From: Bog-950 sp964493695
Lineage (GTDB): Bacteria > Bacteroidota > Bacteroidia > Chitinophagales > LD1
DNA length: 64,000 nt
Direction of reading: 5' to 3'
Assembly: GCA_964493695.1 (NCBI GenBank)
Contig: CAZBPG010000008.1
Span: forward strand, 1 to 64,000
Part shown: positions 1 through 7,422 of the stretch, piece after piece
Layout: each line of letters starts with the position of its first letter
How positions within the stretch are numbered: position 1 is the stretch's first letter
Position numbers and translations under genes: made by a program
The notes under the pieces: model-generated
The model's database searches: none
Seen by the model: only the letters and a program-made list of their open reading frames with translations
Told to the model about the DNA's origin: nothing

Positions 1-112
1 ATCTGCTTGGTCAGATTCACTCTCCGGTGTACAGGAGACCCAATCTGCCTGGTCATATTCACCCTCCTGCATACAGGATACTCAATCTGCTTGGTCATAT
101 TCACTCTCCTGT
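1..112. repeat. 42-bp tandem repeat, about 2.7 copies
   Basis: Three units begin at 1, 43 and 85 with ATCTGC(T/C)TGGTCA and continue with TTCAC(T/C)CTCC. The first two are exactly 42 bp; the third breaks off after about 28 bp. The array may continue to the left of the window. No convincing gene lies in 1-171; the open frame across it is a by-product of the repeat. Confidence 0.8.
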
Positions 113-171
113 ATCTCAAAACCCTGCCTTTTTTAATAAAAGTTAGGTTTTTGGGTAAAACTGCCCAAAAA

Positions 172-204
172 AAATCCCCTCTCGGTTTAACCGAGAAGGG
201 ATTT
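172..204 (-). terminator. Rho-independent terminator of groES-groEL
   Basis: A hairpin pairs AATCCC plus CTCGGTT with AACCGAG plus GGGATT. Read on the minus strand it is followed by a run of about eight T (AAAAAAAA at 167-174 on the plus strand). It lies about 40 bp beyond the groEL stop codon. Confidence 0.8.
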
Positions 205-217
205 GTATTTGCCTTTA

Positions 218-242
218 AGTCCCCTTCAGGGGATTGAGGGGT
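218..242. repeat. Dispersed TCCCCT/AGGGGA hairpin element, copy 1
   Basis: The segment contains TCCCCTTCAGGGGATTGAGG and directly abuts the groEL stop codon. Related copies lie at 24990-25020, abutting another stop codon, and in opposite orientation around 38917-38975. Confidence 0.6.
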
Positions 243-1892
243 TTACATCATTCCACCCATTCCGCCCGGCATACCGCCACCCATTCCGCTCAAATCAGGG
301 GCACCGCCTTTTTCAGCAGGTTTGTCGGTAATTACCACTTCAGTAGTCAATAACATCGAAGCGATAGATGCAGCATTTTCCAATGCTATGCGGGTTACCT
401 TAGTAGGGTCAATAACACCGGCTTTCTTCAAATTCTGGTATTCGTCTGTACGGGCATTGTAACCAAAGTCATCTTTGCCTTCGCGAACTTTCTGAACCAC
501 AATAGAACCTTCCAAACCGCTGTTCAATACAATCTGACGCAATGGCTCTTCAACTGCTCTGCGTACGATAGCGATACCTGTAGTTTCGTCATCGTTTTCG
601 CCTTTCAGTTTTTCCAAAGCACCTTGCGCGCGAATGTAAGCTACACCACCACCGGCAACTATACCTTCTTCAACTGCTGCGCGTGTGGCATGCAATGCAT
701 CGTCTACACGGTCTTTCTTTTCTTTCATTTCAACTTCGGTTGGCGCTCCGATATAAAGAACTGCCACACCACCCGAAAGTTTAGCTAAACGCTCTTGCAA
801 TTTCTCGCGGTCGTAATCAGAAGTTGTTTTTTCAATCTGTGCCTTAATTTCACCAACACGGGCAACAATCTGTTCTTTTTCGCCTTTACCGTTTACGATA
901 GTAGTGTTGTCTTTATCTACTACAATCTTCTCGGCTTGTCCAAGGTAAGTAAGGTCAGCGTTCTCCAACTTGTAACCCATTTCTTCGCTAATGCAGATAC
1001 CACCGGTAAGAATGGCGATGTCTTTCAGCATTTCTTTTCTGCGGTCGCCAAAGCCCGGTGCTTTAACAGCAGCCACCTTGATAGTTCCGCGAAGTTTGTT
1101 TACCACTAATGTTGCGAGAGCTTCTCCGTCAACTTCTTCAGCAATAATTAAAAGAGGACGACCAGCCTGTGCGGTTTTTTCCAGGATAGGAAGTAACTCG
1201 CGCATGTTCGAAATCTTCTTATCGTAAATAAGGATGAAAGCGCTTTCCAACTCTGCTTCCATGCTTTCGGCATTGGTAACAAAGTATGGCGAAAGGTAAC
1301 CACGGTCAAACTGCATACCTTCTACAGTCTTAACTTCAGTCTCAGTTCCCTTAGCTTCTTCCACAGTAATAACACCTTCAGTTCCTACCTTCTTCATAGC
1401 ATCGGCAATCATTTTACCGATTTCGTTATCGTTGTTAGCCGAGATTGATGCTACCTGCTCAATCTTACCGAAGTCTTTCCCAACGCTTTCAGATTGTTTT
1501 TTCAGGCTCTCCACAACAACCTTAACAGCTTTGTCGATACCACGCTTCAAATCCATTGGGTTTGCACCGCTGGCAAGAGCCTTTAAGCCCGGGCCAACAA
1601 TAGCCTGTGCAAGAACTGTAGCAGTTGTAGTTCCGTCACCAGCCTGGTCGGCAGTTTTAGAAGCTACTTCTTTACACATCTGTGCACCCATGTTCTCGAT
1701 AGGGTCTTCCAGTTCAATTTCTTTAGCTACCGATACACCGTCTTTAGTAATAGAAGGGGCTCCGTATTTTTTGTCGATGATTACGTTACGGCCTTTAGGT
1801 CCGAGGGTAACTTTTACCGCGTTAGCGAGTTTGTCAACGCCACTTTTCAGTTTATCGCGGGCGTCCTTTTCGAATAGAATTAATTTTGACAT
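243..1892 (-). CDS. groEL: 60-kDa chaperonin GroEL
   Basis: GroEL forms the double-ring ATP-driven folding chamber in the cytoplasm and works with GroES. The 549-aa length is normal for the family. The sequence shows the ATP-binding stretch VTLGPKGRNV near the N-terminus, the nucleotide-site motif DGTTTATVLA near residue 87, and the typical Gly-Met-rich tail ending GGMPGGMGGMM. It lies 35 bp downstream of groES on the same strand, so the two almost certainly form one transcript ending at the hairpin at 172-204. Identification is secure. Confidence 0.98.
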   Translation of the reverse strand: MSKLILFEKDARDKLKSGVDKLANAVKVTLGPKGRNVIIDKKYGAPSITKDGVSVAKEIELEDPIENMGAQMCKEVASKTADQAGDGTTTATVLAQAIVGPGLKALASGANPMDLKRGIDKAVKVVVESLKKQSESVGKDFGKIEQVASISANNDNEIGKMIADAMKKVGTEGVITVEEAKGTETEVKTVEGMQFDRGYLSPYFVTNAESMEAELESAFILIYDKKISNMRELLPILEKTAQAGRPLLIIAEEVDGEALATLVVNKLRGTIKVAAVKAPGFGDRRKEMLKDIAILTGGICISEEMGYKLENADLTYLGQAEKIVVDKDNTTIVNGKGEKEQIVARVGEIKAQIEKTTSDYDREKLQERLAKLSGGVAVLYIGAPTEVEMKEKKDRVDDALHATRAAVEEGIVAGGGVAYIRAQGALEKLKGENDDETTGIAIVRRAVEEPLRQIVLNSGLEGSIVVQKVREGKDDFGYNARTDEYQNLKKAGVIDPTKVTRIALENAASIASMLLTTEVVITDKPAEKGGAPDLSGMGGGMPGGMGGMM

Positions 1893-1927
1893 AGTTATTA
1901 GATTTTAAGTTTAATTAGAATGATGAT

Positions 1928-2212
1928 TTAAAGAATTGCGAAAATGTCTGATTCGCGCATGATAAGATAGTCTTCTCCGTCTACAGTCAATTCAGTTCCT
2001 GAATACTTTCCGTAAAGAATGGTATCGCCTACTTTTACAGTAGTCGGTTCGTCTTTTTTACCGGGACCAGCCGCTATAACCGTTCCGCGTTGTGGTTTTT
2101 CTTTAGCCGAATCGGGGATGATGATTCCGCCCGCTGTTTTTGTTTCTGCTTCCGCAGCCTTAACCAACACTCTGTCTGCCAGGGGTTGGATACTTACTTT
2201 TGTTTTTGCCAT
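1928..2212 (-). CDS. groES: 10-kDa co-chaperonin GroES
   Basis: GroES is the heptameric lid of the GroEL chamber. The sequence has the family start IQPLADRVLVK, the mobile-loop region TAGGIIIPDSAKEKPQ, and the roof/base motif GKYSGTEL. I place the start at the ATG giving MAKTKVSIQ (95-aa product), because this matches usual GroES N-termini; an in-frame ATG three codons upstream (2221) is possible. It is the first gene of the groES-groEL operon. Three copies of a decamer lie upstream at 2291-2331 and may be involved in its control (inference). Confidence 0.97.
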   Translation of the reverse strand: MAKTKVSIQPLADRVLVKAAEAETKTAGGIIIPDSAKEKPQRGTVIAAGPGKKDEPTTVKVGDTILYGKYSGTELTVDGEDYLIMRESDIFAIL

Positions 2213-2290
2213 AGTTGTCATACTTTTATTTGTTTAATGAATTTATTACGGGGTGCGAAGCTAACAGACTTCGTGCCATTAGGAAATTAA

Positions 2291-2331
2291 GGCAGAATTG
2301 GCAGAATTGTAGGTAAAACTTGACAGAATTG
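2291..2331. promoter_or_regulatory. Three decamer repeats upstream of groES
   Basis: G(G/A)CAGAATTG occurs at 2291-2300, 2300-2309 (sharing one G) and 2322-2331, all in one orientation, 80-120 bp upstream of the groES start. Position and repetition suggest a regulator site, but no known family was matched. The rest of 2213-2360 holds only an imperfect hairpin, CGAAG/CTTCG, near 2257-2275. Confidence 0.35.
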
Positions 2332-2360
2332 GTGAAAAAATTTCAGACAGAAGAGGTCTT

Positions 2361-2696
2361 TTAAAGCTGCTCTTTCAATTCCGTCAGGAAGCCTTTTAGT
2401 TTGTTTAGCTTTTCAATAAGCAGGAACTTCTTCTTCTCCTCCTCAAATTTGGATTTAAGCTGAATCTTTGCGCCTTCTAAAGTGTACCCTTTTTCGCGCA
2501 CCAGGTGATAGATTATCTTGAGGGTTTCAATATCTTCCTTGGTAAAGAAGCGGTCGCCTTTGGCGTTCTTCTTAGGCTTAAGAATATCAAACTGATTCTC
2601 CCAATAACGAAGTAAAGAAGCGTTGACATCCAACATCTCGGCTACCTCTCCGATGGAGTAGTAGAGTTTTTCAATTTCTTTTTCTTTCCAGGCCAC
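2361..2696 (-). CDS. MerR-family transcriptional regulator
   Basis: This 111-aa protein has an N-terminal MerR helix-turn-helix (YYSIGEVAEMLDVNASLLRY, residues about 12-31), the family wing with KGDRFFTKEDIETL, and a charged helical C-terminus (residues about 75-111) suited to dimerisation. No ligand- or metal-binding cysteines are present. The start codon is GTG at 2694-2696; no ATG gives a full-length domain. It is third in a minus-strand group after the M23 peptidase and the S23 gene. The left arm of the S23 inverted repeat ends about two bases from its start codon, so its natural leader may have been altered. Target genes are unknown. Confidence 0.85.
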   Translation of the reverse strand: MAWKEKEIEKLYYSIGEVAEMLDVNASLLRYWENQFDILKPKKNAKGDRFFTKEDIETLKIIYHLVREKGYTLEGAKIQLKSKFEEEKKKFLLIEKLNKLKGFLTELKEQL

Positions 2697-2699
2697 TTG

Positions 2700-2725
2700 A
2701 ATGCGGAATTTAGAATGCGGAATTA
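2700..2725. repeat. Left inverted-repeat arm of S23 module 1
   Basis: The arm contains AATGCGGAATTTA followed by GAATGCGGAATTA. It includes the stop codon of the S23 gene (2723-2725) and lies next to the merR start codon. It pairs with the arm at 3119-3152. Confidence 0.75.
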
Positions 2726-3091
2726 GGAATTGCGCAGACCGCCTCGTGATGTATTTAATGATGAAACAAATATTTTCAATAACTCTTCTGCTTCCGAATG
2801 TAATCTTTTGGTTTCTGCGGAATTATAATCCTTAGTCTCCATAATAATTTCTAACCAAAACATACTCTCATCGCTTTCTTCTTCACAAATGCCAAGTTTA
2901 GCATTGAACTCCGCCTTTGACCTTCCTCTGCAAGCCGAGCGATAATTTGCACCAACCGAAGTTCCGCATCTAAGTAACTGTTTGCCGATGGTGAACTTAA
3001 AATTTCCATCCGGCATTGCTTCAACATACTTCACAATATCAACCGAAAACTTCCTTGTTCTCAACTTCAAATCTTTTCCCTTATCAGTCAT
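2723..3091 (-). CDS. Four-helix-bundle (S23 / TIGR02436-type) protein, copy 1
   Basis: The 122-aa protein belongs to the four-helix-bundle family first seen inside 23S rRNA intervening sequences. Recognisable segments are RTRKFSVDIVKYVEAMP, the central core QLLRCGTSVGANYRSACRGRS and EEESDESMFWLEIIME. The family's molecular role is unclear; relatives are basic nucleic-acid-binding proteins, and one branch (Avd) serves diversity-generating retroelements. No reverse transcriptase is seen here. The gene sits between the M23 peptidase and merR, enclosed by inverted repeats that overlap the stop codons of the peptidase and of this gene. A second copy with the same arrangement lies at 59390-59746. 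Confidence 0.9.
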   Translation of the reverse strand: MTDKGKDLKLRTRKFSVDIVKYVEAMPDGNFKFTIGKQLLRCGTSVGANYRSACRGRSKAEFNAKLGICEEESDESMFWLEIIMETKDYNSAETKRLHSEAEELLKIFVSSLNTSRGGLRNS

Positions 3092-3101
3092 TGGAGTTAA
3101 G

Positions 3102-3116
3102 TTGTATTCTGTATTT
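3102..3116 (-). promoter_or_regulatory. Conserved 5' leader of S23 genes, copy 1
   Basis: The minus strand reads AAATACAGAATACAA ten bases before the S23 ATG. The identical 15-mer is seven bases before the ATG of the second S23 gene (59754-59768). Its role is unknown; it may be part of the mobile unit or a translation signal. Confidence 0.6.
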
Positions 3117-3118
3117 GT

Positions 3119-3152
3119 ATTAATTCCGCATTCCGAATTTAAACTTCCGCAT
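3119..3152. repeat. Right inverted-repeat arm of S23 module 1
   Basis: Its reverse complement carries AATGCGGAAGTTTA and GAATGCGGAATTA, the same two blocks as the left arm with a few extra bases between them. It reaches the stop codon of the upstream M23 peptidase gene (3152-3154). Confidence 0.75.
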
Positions 3153-4135
3153 TAATCCAGGGTTTGCCCCGGGTTATTCGAAATCTCTAACATCTTTTCA
3201 AAGTCAGCATCTTTTAAATCGTTGTAGTAAAAATAAACAGGATTTACTGCCGCGCCATTCTTTAATACTTCGTAATGCAGGTGCGGTCCTGTTGACTTTC
3301 CGGTGTTACCTGTATTGGCTATAACTTCACCTCGGGTAACTTTCTGCCCTATGCGAACTTTAAATCTTGACAAGTGCGCATAGCGGGTTCTGTAGCCGTA
3401 GCCGTGATTCACAATAATCTCGCTGCCGTATCCGCGGAAAGAATAGTTAACAGCCTCTACTGTTCCGTCACCGGTTACATGCACTTCCGTCCCTACCGGA
3501 CAGGTAAAGTCCATACCTTCATGAAACTTCTGAATCTTATACACCGGGTCAATTCTCCAGCCATAGCCCGATGCCATACGCTCCAGTTTCTTGTTTAATA
3601 TCGGCTGAACGGAAGGAATGGAAAGGAGCATCTTTTCTTTATTCTTAATCAGGTCGGCAATGTCATCATAACTCTTGCTCTGTATTACCATTTGTTTTTT
3701 CAGCCGGTCAACCTTAGTGGCAATATCTTTTATTAACTCCCCGTTGTCGTACTTCTCTAAGTAACGGTATTTGTTCACTCCACCGGAGCCGGCTTGCCAA
3801 ACATCTTTATCAATAGGGTCGGCTTCAAACATTACGCGGTAAATGTTTCCATCGCGGTAATGCAAACCATCCAGCACGCTGCTCAGGCGGTCAACTTCCT
3901 GGTTCAGCAAATAATATTGGTCCTGCATTTCGTTCAGTTCGGCTTTCAGCACTTTCTCTTTGGGCGAGTCGAAGAACTTGTAATAGATAGTAGAAATACC
4001 GAGCGAAAAAACCAGGGCTGCCACCATAAACGCAACGAACCGGAAAATGCGTGTTCCCCAGCCAATCACCGCCTTTTCGTAAGCGAGTGTATGGGTATTA
4101 AAAACGAACCGGTCTTTTTTCTTTAACAATGCCAT
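3152..4135 (-). CDS. M23-family zinc metallopeptidase, membrane-anchored
   Basis: M23 peptidases cleave peptidoglycan cross-bridges or, when degenerate, activate amidases. The 327-aa protein has a cytoplasmic basic N-terminus, one transmembrane segment (about 32-52), a coiled-coil region (about 58-180) and a C-terminal LytM domain (about 186-305). The zinc and catalytic residues look complete: H205 and D209 in HEGMDF, H254 in RYAHLS, H285 and H287 in PHLHYE, so it is probably active in the periplasm. It is first in a minus-strand group with the S23 gene and merR, and is divergent from alaS. A symmetrical four-site repeat lies just upstream (4143-4196). Confidence 0.92.
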   Translation of the reverse strand: MALLKKKDRFVFNTHTLAYEKAVIGWGTRIFRFVAFMVAALVFSLGISTIYYKFFDSPKEKVLKAELNEMQDQYYLLNQEVDRLSSVLDGLHYRDGNIYRVMFEADPIDKDVWQAGSGGVNKYRYLEKYDNGELIKDIATKVDRLKKQMVIQSKSYDDIADLIKNKEKMLLSIPSVQPILNKKLERMASGYGWRIDPVYKIQKFHEGMDFTCPVGTEVHVTGDGTVEAVNYSFRGYGSEIIVNHGYGYRTRYAHLSRFKVRIGQKVTRGEVIANTGNTGKSTGPHLHYEVLKNGAAVNPVYFYYNDLKDADFEKMLEISNNPGQTLD

Positions 4136-4142
4136 AATATTG

Positions 4143-4196
4143 GTCTGACGTTAGTCTGACTGCTTGTATTTTCCCTTTGTCAGACTTACGTCAGAC
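4143..4196. promoter_or_regulatory. Four GTCTGAC half-sites between M23 peptidase and alaS
   Basis: GTCTGACGTTAGTCTGAC (4143-4160) is followed after 18 bp by GTCAGACTTACGTCAGAC (4179-4196), its reverse complement with one mismatch. Each arm is itself two GTCTGAC sites 11 bp apart, so all four fall on about the same face of the helix. The site lies 8 bp upstream of the M23 gene start and 87 bp upstream of alaS. A dimeric operator or a structured 5' leader are both possible. Confidence 0.55.
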
Positions 4197-4218
4197 AAAG
4201 GCGTTTGGCTAATTCTTT

Positions 4219-4226
4219 TATTTTCG
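4219..4226 (+). promoter_or_regulatory. Candidate -7 box of alaS
   Basis: TATTTTCG matches the Bacteroidota -7 box TAnnTTTG with one change, and is identical to the box inside the CRISPR repeat. It lies 56 bp before the alaS ATG. No TTG is found at the expected -33 distance, so support is weak. Confidence 0.35.
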
Positions 4227-4282
4227 CCCTCTCTTTAAACGGAGCTAAATTATCATCATTTTTCATTTACAGTATTGTTGAT

Positions 4283-6889
4283 ATGACATCGAGCGAGATA
4301 CGCAAGGCTTTTTTAGATTTTTTCGAAAGTAAAGGACACAAGATTGTTCCCAGCGCGCCTATTGTGGTAAAGAACGACCCAACCCTCATGTTCATCAACA
4401 GCGGTATGGCACCGTTTAAGAATATTTTTCTGGGTAACGAGCCCATCAAATACAAGCGCGTTGCAGATACACAGAAATGCCTGCGTGTAAGCGGCAAGCA
4501 TAACGACCTGGAAGAAGTAGGAGTGGACACCTACCACCATACTATGTTTGAGATGCTCGGCAACTGGAGCTTTGGCGATTACTTTAAAAAGGAAGCCATT
4601 GAATGGAGTTGGGAATTACTGACAAAAGTTTACGGCTTGGAGAAAGACAGACTGTATGTAACCGTATTTGAAGGCGACAAGAACCTGCCTGCCGGACAGG
4701 CAGGAGAGAACCTTGCTTTTGACCAGGAAGCATTTGATGAATGGAAGAAATACATTGCTGAAGACAGAATCATAAACGGAAACAAGAAGGACAACTTTTG
4801 GGAAATGGGCGACACCGGTCCATGCGGCCCGTGCAGCGAGATACATATTGATTTAAGAAGCGATGAAGAGCGGAAAGCAGTTGATGGAAAGAGCTTAGTA
4901 AATGCTTCGCACCCGCAGGTGATTGAAATCTGGAACAACGTGTTCATGGAGTTTGAGCGCAAGGCTGATGGCAGTTTGGTAAAGCTTGCGGCACAACACG
5001 TTGATACCGGAATGGGCTTTGAGCGGTTGTGTGTTGCTATACAAAAGAAGACGAGTAATTACGATACAGATATTTTCATGCCTCTTATTAACGCTATAGA
5101 GCGTGAAACAGGAGTTAAATATGGCACAAATGAGAAAACTGACATAGCAATGCGTGTTATGTCCGACCATGTACGTGCTATTTCTTTTACCATAGCAGAT
5201 GGACAGCTTCCTTCAAACACAGGTGCAGGCTATGTTATTAGAAGAATATTACGCAGAGCAGTAAGATATGCGTACTCATATTTAGGTATAGAGAAGCCCT
5301 TCCTAAATCACCTTTCAGCAGTTTTAGCAATTCAACTTCAACATGATTTCCCTGAACTGTTTTCTCAAATTAATTTTCTGGAAACTGTAATTAAGGAAGA
5401 AGAGGCTTCTTTTTTAAGAACACTTGCAAACGGAATTAAGCGAATTGATTCACTTGCCGGTGTTGATGGCAAGACTGCTTTTGAGTTATTCGATACTTAC
5501 GGCTTCCCTTTAGATTTAACTAAACTGATTGCGTCTGAAAGAGGCTGGACAGTTGACGAAGATGGTTTCAATAAAGAAATGACTGCTCAAAAGCAAAGAG
5601 GCAAAGCAGATGCCACCAAAGAACAAAGCGATTGGATAAATGTAGGGGATGATGTAAAGACAGATTTTATCGGTTACGATTTTACTGAAGCCGATACGCA
5701 TGTAGTAAAGTACCGTAGCATCAAGCAAAAAGATAAGGAACTGTTTCAGGTGGTGCTCGACAAAACTCCTTTCTATGCAGAAAGCGGAGGACAGGTAGGT
5801 GACACCGGTTACCTGGATTTTGGCGGAGAGAAGGTAGATGTCTTGGATACCAAAAAGGAAAACGATTTGATTGTTCACTTTGTAAAAAAACTTCCTGCTA
5901 AGATTGATGCAGCTGCTCATGCAAAAATAAATACAGCAAAGCGCAGCGATACGATTAAGAACCACTCTGCCACTCACTTATTGCAATCAGCTTTGCGGAT
6001 AGTTCTCGGGCCGCACGTTCAGCAAAAAGGTTCTTTGGTAAATGCAGATTACCTGCGTTTCGATTTTTCACACTTCAGCAAAATGACAGATGAGGAAATT
6101 GCTAAGGTAGAGCAGATAGTGAACGAGAAGATAATGGAGAACATTGCTCTGGATGAAAGAAGAAACGTTCCGATTGAAGATGCAAAGAAGTTGGGAGCAA
6201 CCGCTCTGTTCGGAGAGAAATACGGAGAGTTTGTCCGTGTAATCACGTTCGATGAAAAGTTCAGCCGAGAGTTATGCGGAGGAACACATGTGAAGAGTAC
6301 TGGTGAGATTGGTTTGTTCAAAATTACTTCCGAAGGTTCTGTGGCGAGTGGCGTTAGAAGAATTGAAGCGGTTACAGGTAAAAAAGCTATCCAATTAGCA
6401 AATGAGGCCATTAGTAAATTAGCTGATGTAACAGTCGCGCTGAATAACAGTAAAGATGTTTTGAAGAGTATTGACACTTTGAAGAACGAGAATGAAGATT
6501 TAAGGAAGCAATTACAGCAGTTTGAAGATAAGGCAGTAGCTGATTTAAAAAAGCAAATTGTTGCTTCCGTTGAAACTATTGGTGCGGTTAAATTCTACGC
6601 GTCAACAAAAATTGAATTGAATTCTGTTGAAGCATTGCGCAAACTCGGCATTCAATTGACCAATGATTTGAAAGACAGCTTTGTGTTATTGCTGACTTCC
6701 TCTATCAACGGGAAGAATGTAGTTCACCTTCGCATTGCGCCTTCTTTAAACATAAACGGTAATCAATTACTGAAAGAAATTGCCCCAACTATTAAAGGAG
6801 GAGGTCCTGCTGATTTTGTGCAGGCAAGTGCGGGAAGTATGAGTGAGGTGGAAGATTTGATTTTAAAGTTAAAGGAAAGATTTAAGTAG
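4283..6889 (+). CDS. alaS: Alanine-tRNA ligase
   Basis: AlaRS charges tRNA-Ala and edits Ser/Gly mischarging. From the ATG at 4283 (MTSSEIRKAFLDFFESKGH) the protein is 868 aa, normal for the family; the 26 codons upstream have no family match. It shows the class II aminoacylation domain (NSGMAPFKN, TGMGFERL), the editing-domain zinc ligands H561 and H565 (HSATH) and C665 and H669 (CGGTH), and a C-terminal C-Ala domain with KGGGPADFVQASAG. An in-frame palindrome at 4684-4704 inserts the peptide LPAGQAG near residue 136, in the class II domain. This looks like a repeat-derived insertion that the enzyme tolerates. Confidence 0.97.
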   Translation: MTSSEIRKAFLDFFESKGHKIVPSAPIVVKNDPTLMFINSGMAPFKNIFLGNEPIKYKRVADTQKCLRVSGKHNDLEEVGVDTYHHTMFEMLGNWSFGDYFKKEAIEWSWELLTKVYGLEKDRLYVTVFEGDKNLPAGQAGENLAFDQEAFDEWKKYIAEDRIINGNKKDNFWEMGDTGPCGPCSEIHIDLRSDEERKAVDGKSLVNASHPQVIEIWNNVFMEFERKADGSLVKLAAQHVDTGMGFERLCVAIQKKTSNYDTDIFMPLINAIERETGVKYGTNEKTDIAMRVMSDHVRAISFTIADGQLPSNTGAGYVIRRILRRAVRYAYSYLGIEKPFLNHLSAVLAIQLQHDFPELFSQINFLETVIKEEEASFLRTLANGIKRIDSLAGVDGKTAFELFDTYGFPLDLTKLIASERGWTVDEDGFNKEMTAQKQRGKADATKEQSDWINVGDDVKTDFIGYDFTEADTHVVKYRSIKQKDKELFQVVLDKTPFYAESGGQVGDTGYLDFGGEKVDVLDTKKENDLIVHFVKKLPAKIDAAAHAKINTAKRSDTIKNHSATHLLQSALRIVLGPHVQQKGSLVNADYLRFDFSHFSKMTDEEIAKVEQIVNEKIMENIALDERRNVPIEDAKKLGATALFGEKYGEFVRVITFDEKFSRELCGGTHVKSTGEIGLFKITSEGSVASGVRRIEAVTGKKAIQLANEAISKLADVTVALNNSKDVLKSIDTLKNENEDLRKQLQQFEDKAVADLKKQIVASVETIGAVKFYASTKIELNSVEALRKLGIQLTNDLKDSFVLLLTSSINGKNVVHLRIAPSLNINGNQLLKEIAPTIKGGGPADFVQASAGSMSEVEDLILKLKERFK
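4684..4704. repeat. Palindromic element inside alaS
   Basis: CCTGCCTG and CAGGCAGG flank the loop CCGGA. The element keeps the reading frame and encodes LPAGQAG. A near-identical palindrome lies at 36583-36603 inside another gene on the opposite strand. Confidence 0.75.
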
Positions 6890-6915
6890 TTTATCTTTGA
6901 GTAAAATTTAGAATT

Positions 6916-7137
6916 ATGAATATCAAAGAAGAAATTAGCAAGTTGAGTACTGCAGAAAAAATTTTGTTGGTAGAAGAGATTTGGGATGACATAGCCAGCG
7001 AGAACAAGGAAGATTTGACAGAAGCACAAAAGACGGAATTAAGAAGACGCGTTCAATTGGCTGAAGAAGGTAAAGTAAAATATCTGTCACTCGAAGAATC
7101 AAGAGAACGCATTAAAGCGTTGAAGAAGAATGTTTGA
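6916..7137 (+). CDS. Addiction-module antitoxin component (TIGR02574-like)
   Basis: This 73-aa protein matches the short antitoxin family often paired with RelE/ParE toxins: the N-terminus KEEISKLSTAEKILLVEEIWDDIA is characteristic, followed by charged helices with LTEAQKTELRRR. It would bind and neutralise the toxin encoded by the next gene. Its end overlaps the toxin start by 8 bp, the usual translational coupling in such modules. It begins 27 bp after alaS and may be cotranscribed with it. No separate DNA-binding domain is evident. Confidence 0.85.
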   Translation: MNIKEEISKLSTAEKILLVEEIWDDIASENKEDLTEAQKTELRRRVQLAEEGKVKYLSLEESRERIKALKKNV

Positions 7138-7420
7138 AATTGAAGTTTCCGAATCGGCACAATTTGATTTGGAAGAAGCCTATCTTTATTACGAATTTCA
7201 ACGCGAAGGATTGGGGGATGATATGCATCTTTGCTTTGAAGAAGCAGTGGCAATACTGAAGAGGAATCCATTTTTTGAGATTCGTTTAGATGATATTCGC
7301 AGCTATCAAATCCGTAGATTTCCATACTTAATTTTCTATAGGATTATCGGAAACACTATAAAAATTGAATCTTTCTTTTTTGGAAAGAGAGACCCAAGTA
7401 TTTGGCAAGAAAGAGTATAA
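7130..7420 (+). CDS. RelE/ParE-family toxin
   Basis: The 96-aa product has the compact RelE/ParE fold pattern: EIEVSESAQFDLEEAYLYYE at the start, central FFEIRLDDIRSYQIRRFPYLIFY, and a final strand IESFFFGKRDPSIWQ. RelE members cut mRNA on the ribosome and ParE members poison gyrase; the sequence alone does not decide which. It overlaps its antitoxin gene and stops 2 bp before the gatB start codon, so the module sits between alaS and gatB in one probable plus-strand transcript. Confidence 0.85.
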   Translation: MFEIEVSESAQFDLEEAYLYYEFQREGLGDDMHLCFEEAVAILKRNPFFEIRLDDIRSYQIRRFPYLIFYRIIGNTIKIESFFFGKRDPSIWQERV

Positions 7421-7422
7421 AA

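Noticed and set aside
2213..2290. Possible sigma-54 promoter upstream of groES (TGGCACG on the minus strand)
   Set aside because: The distance from GG to the next GC is 14 bases in place of 10, so it does not fit the consensus.
2723..3091. Diversity-generating retroelement linked to the S23/Avd-like gene
   Set aside because: No reverse transcriptase frame or adenine-variable template/variable repeat pair was seen near either S23 gene.
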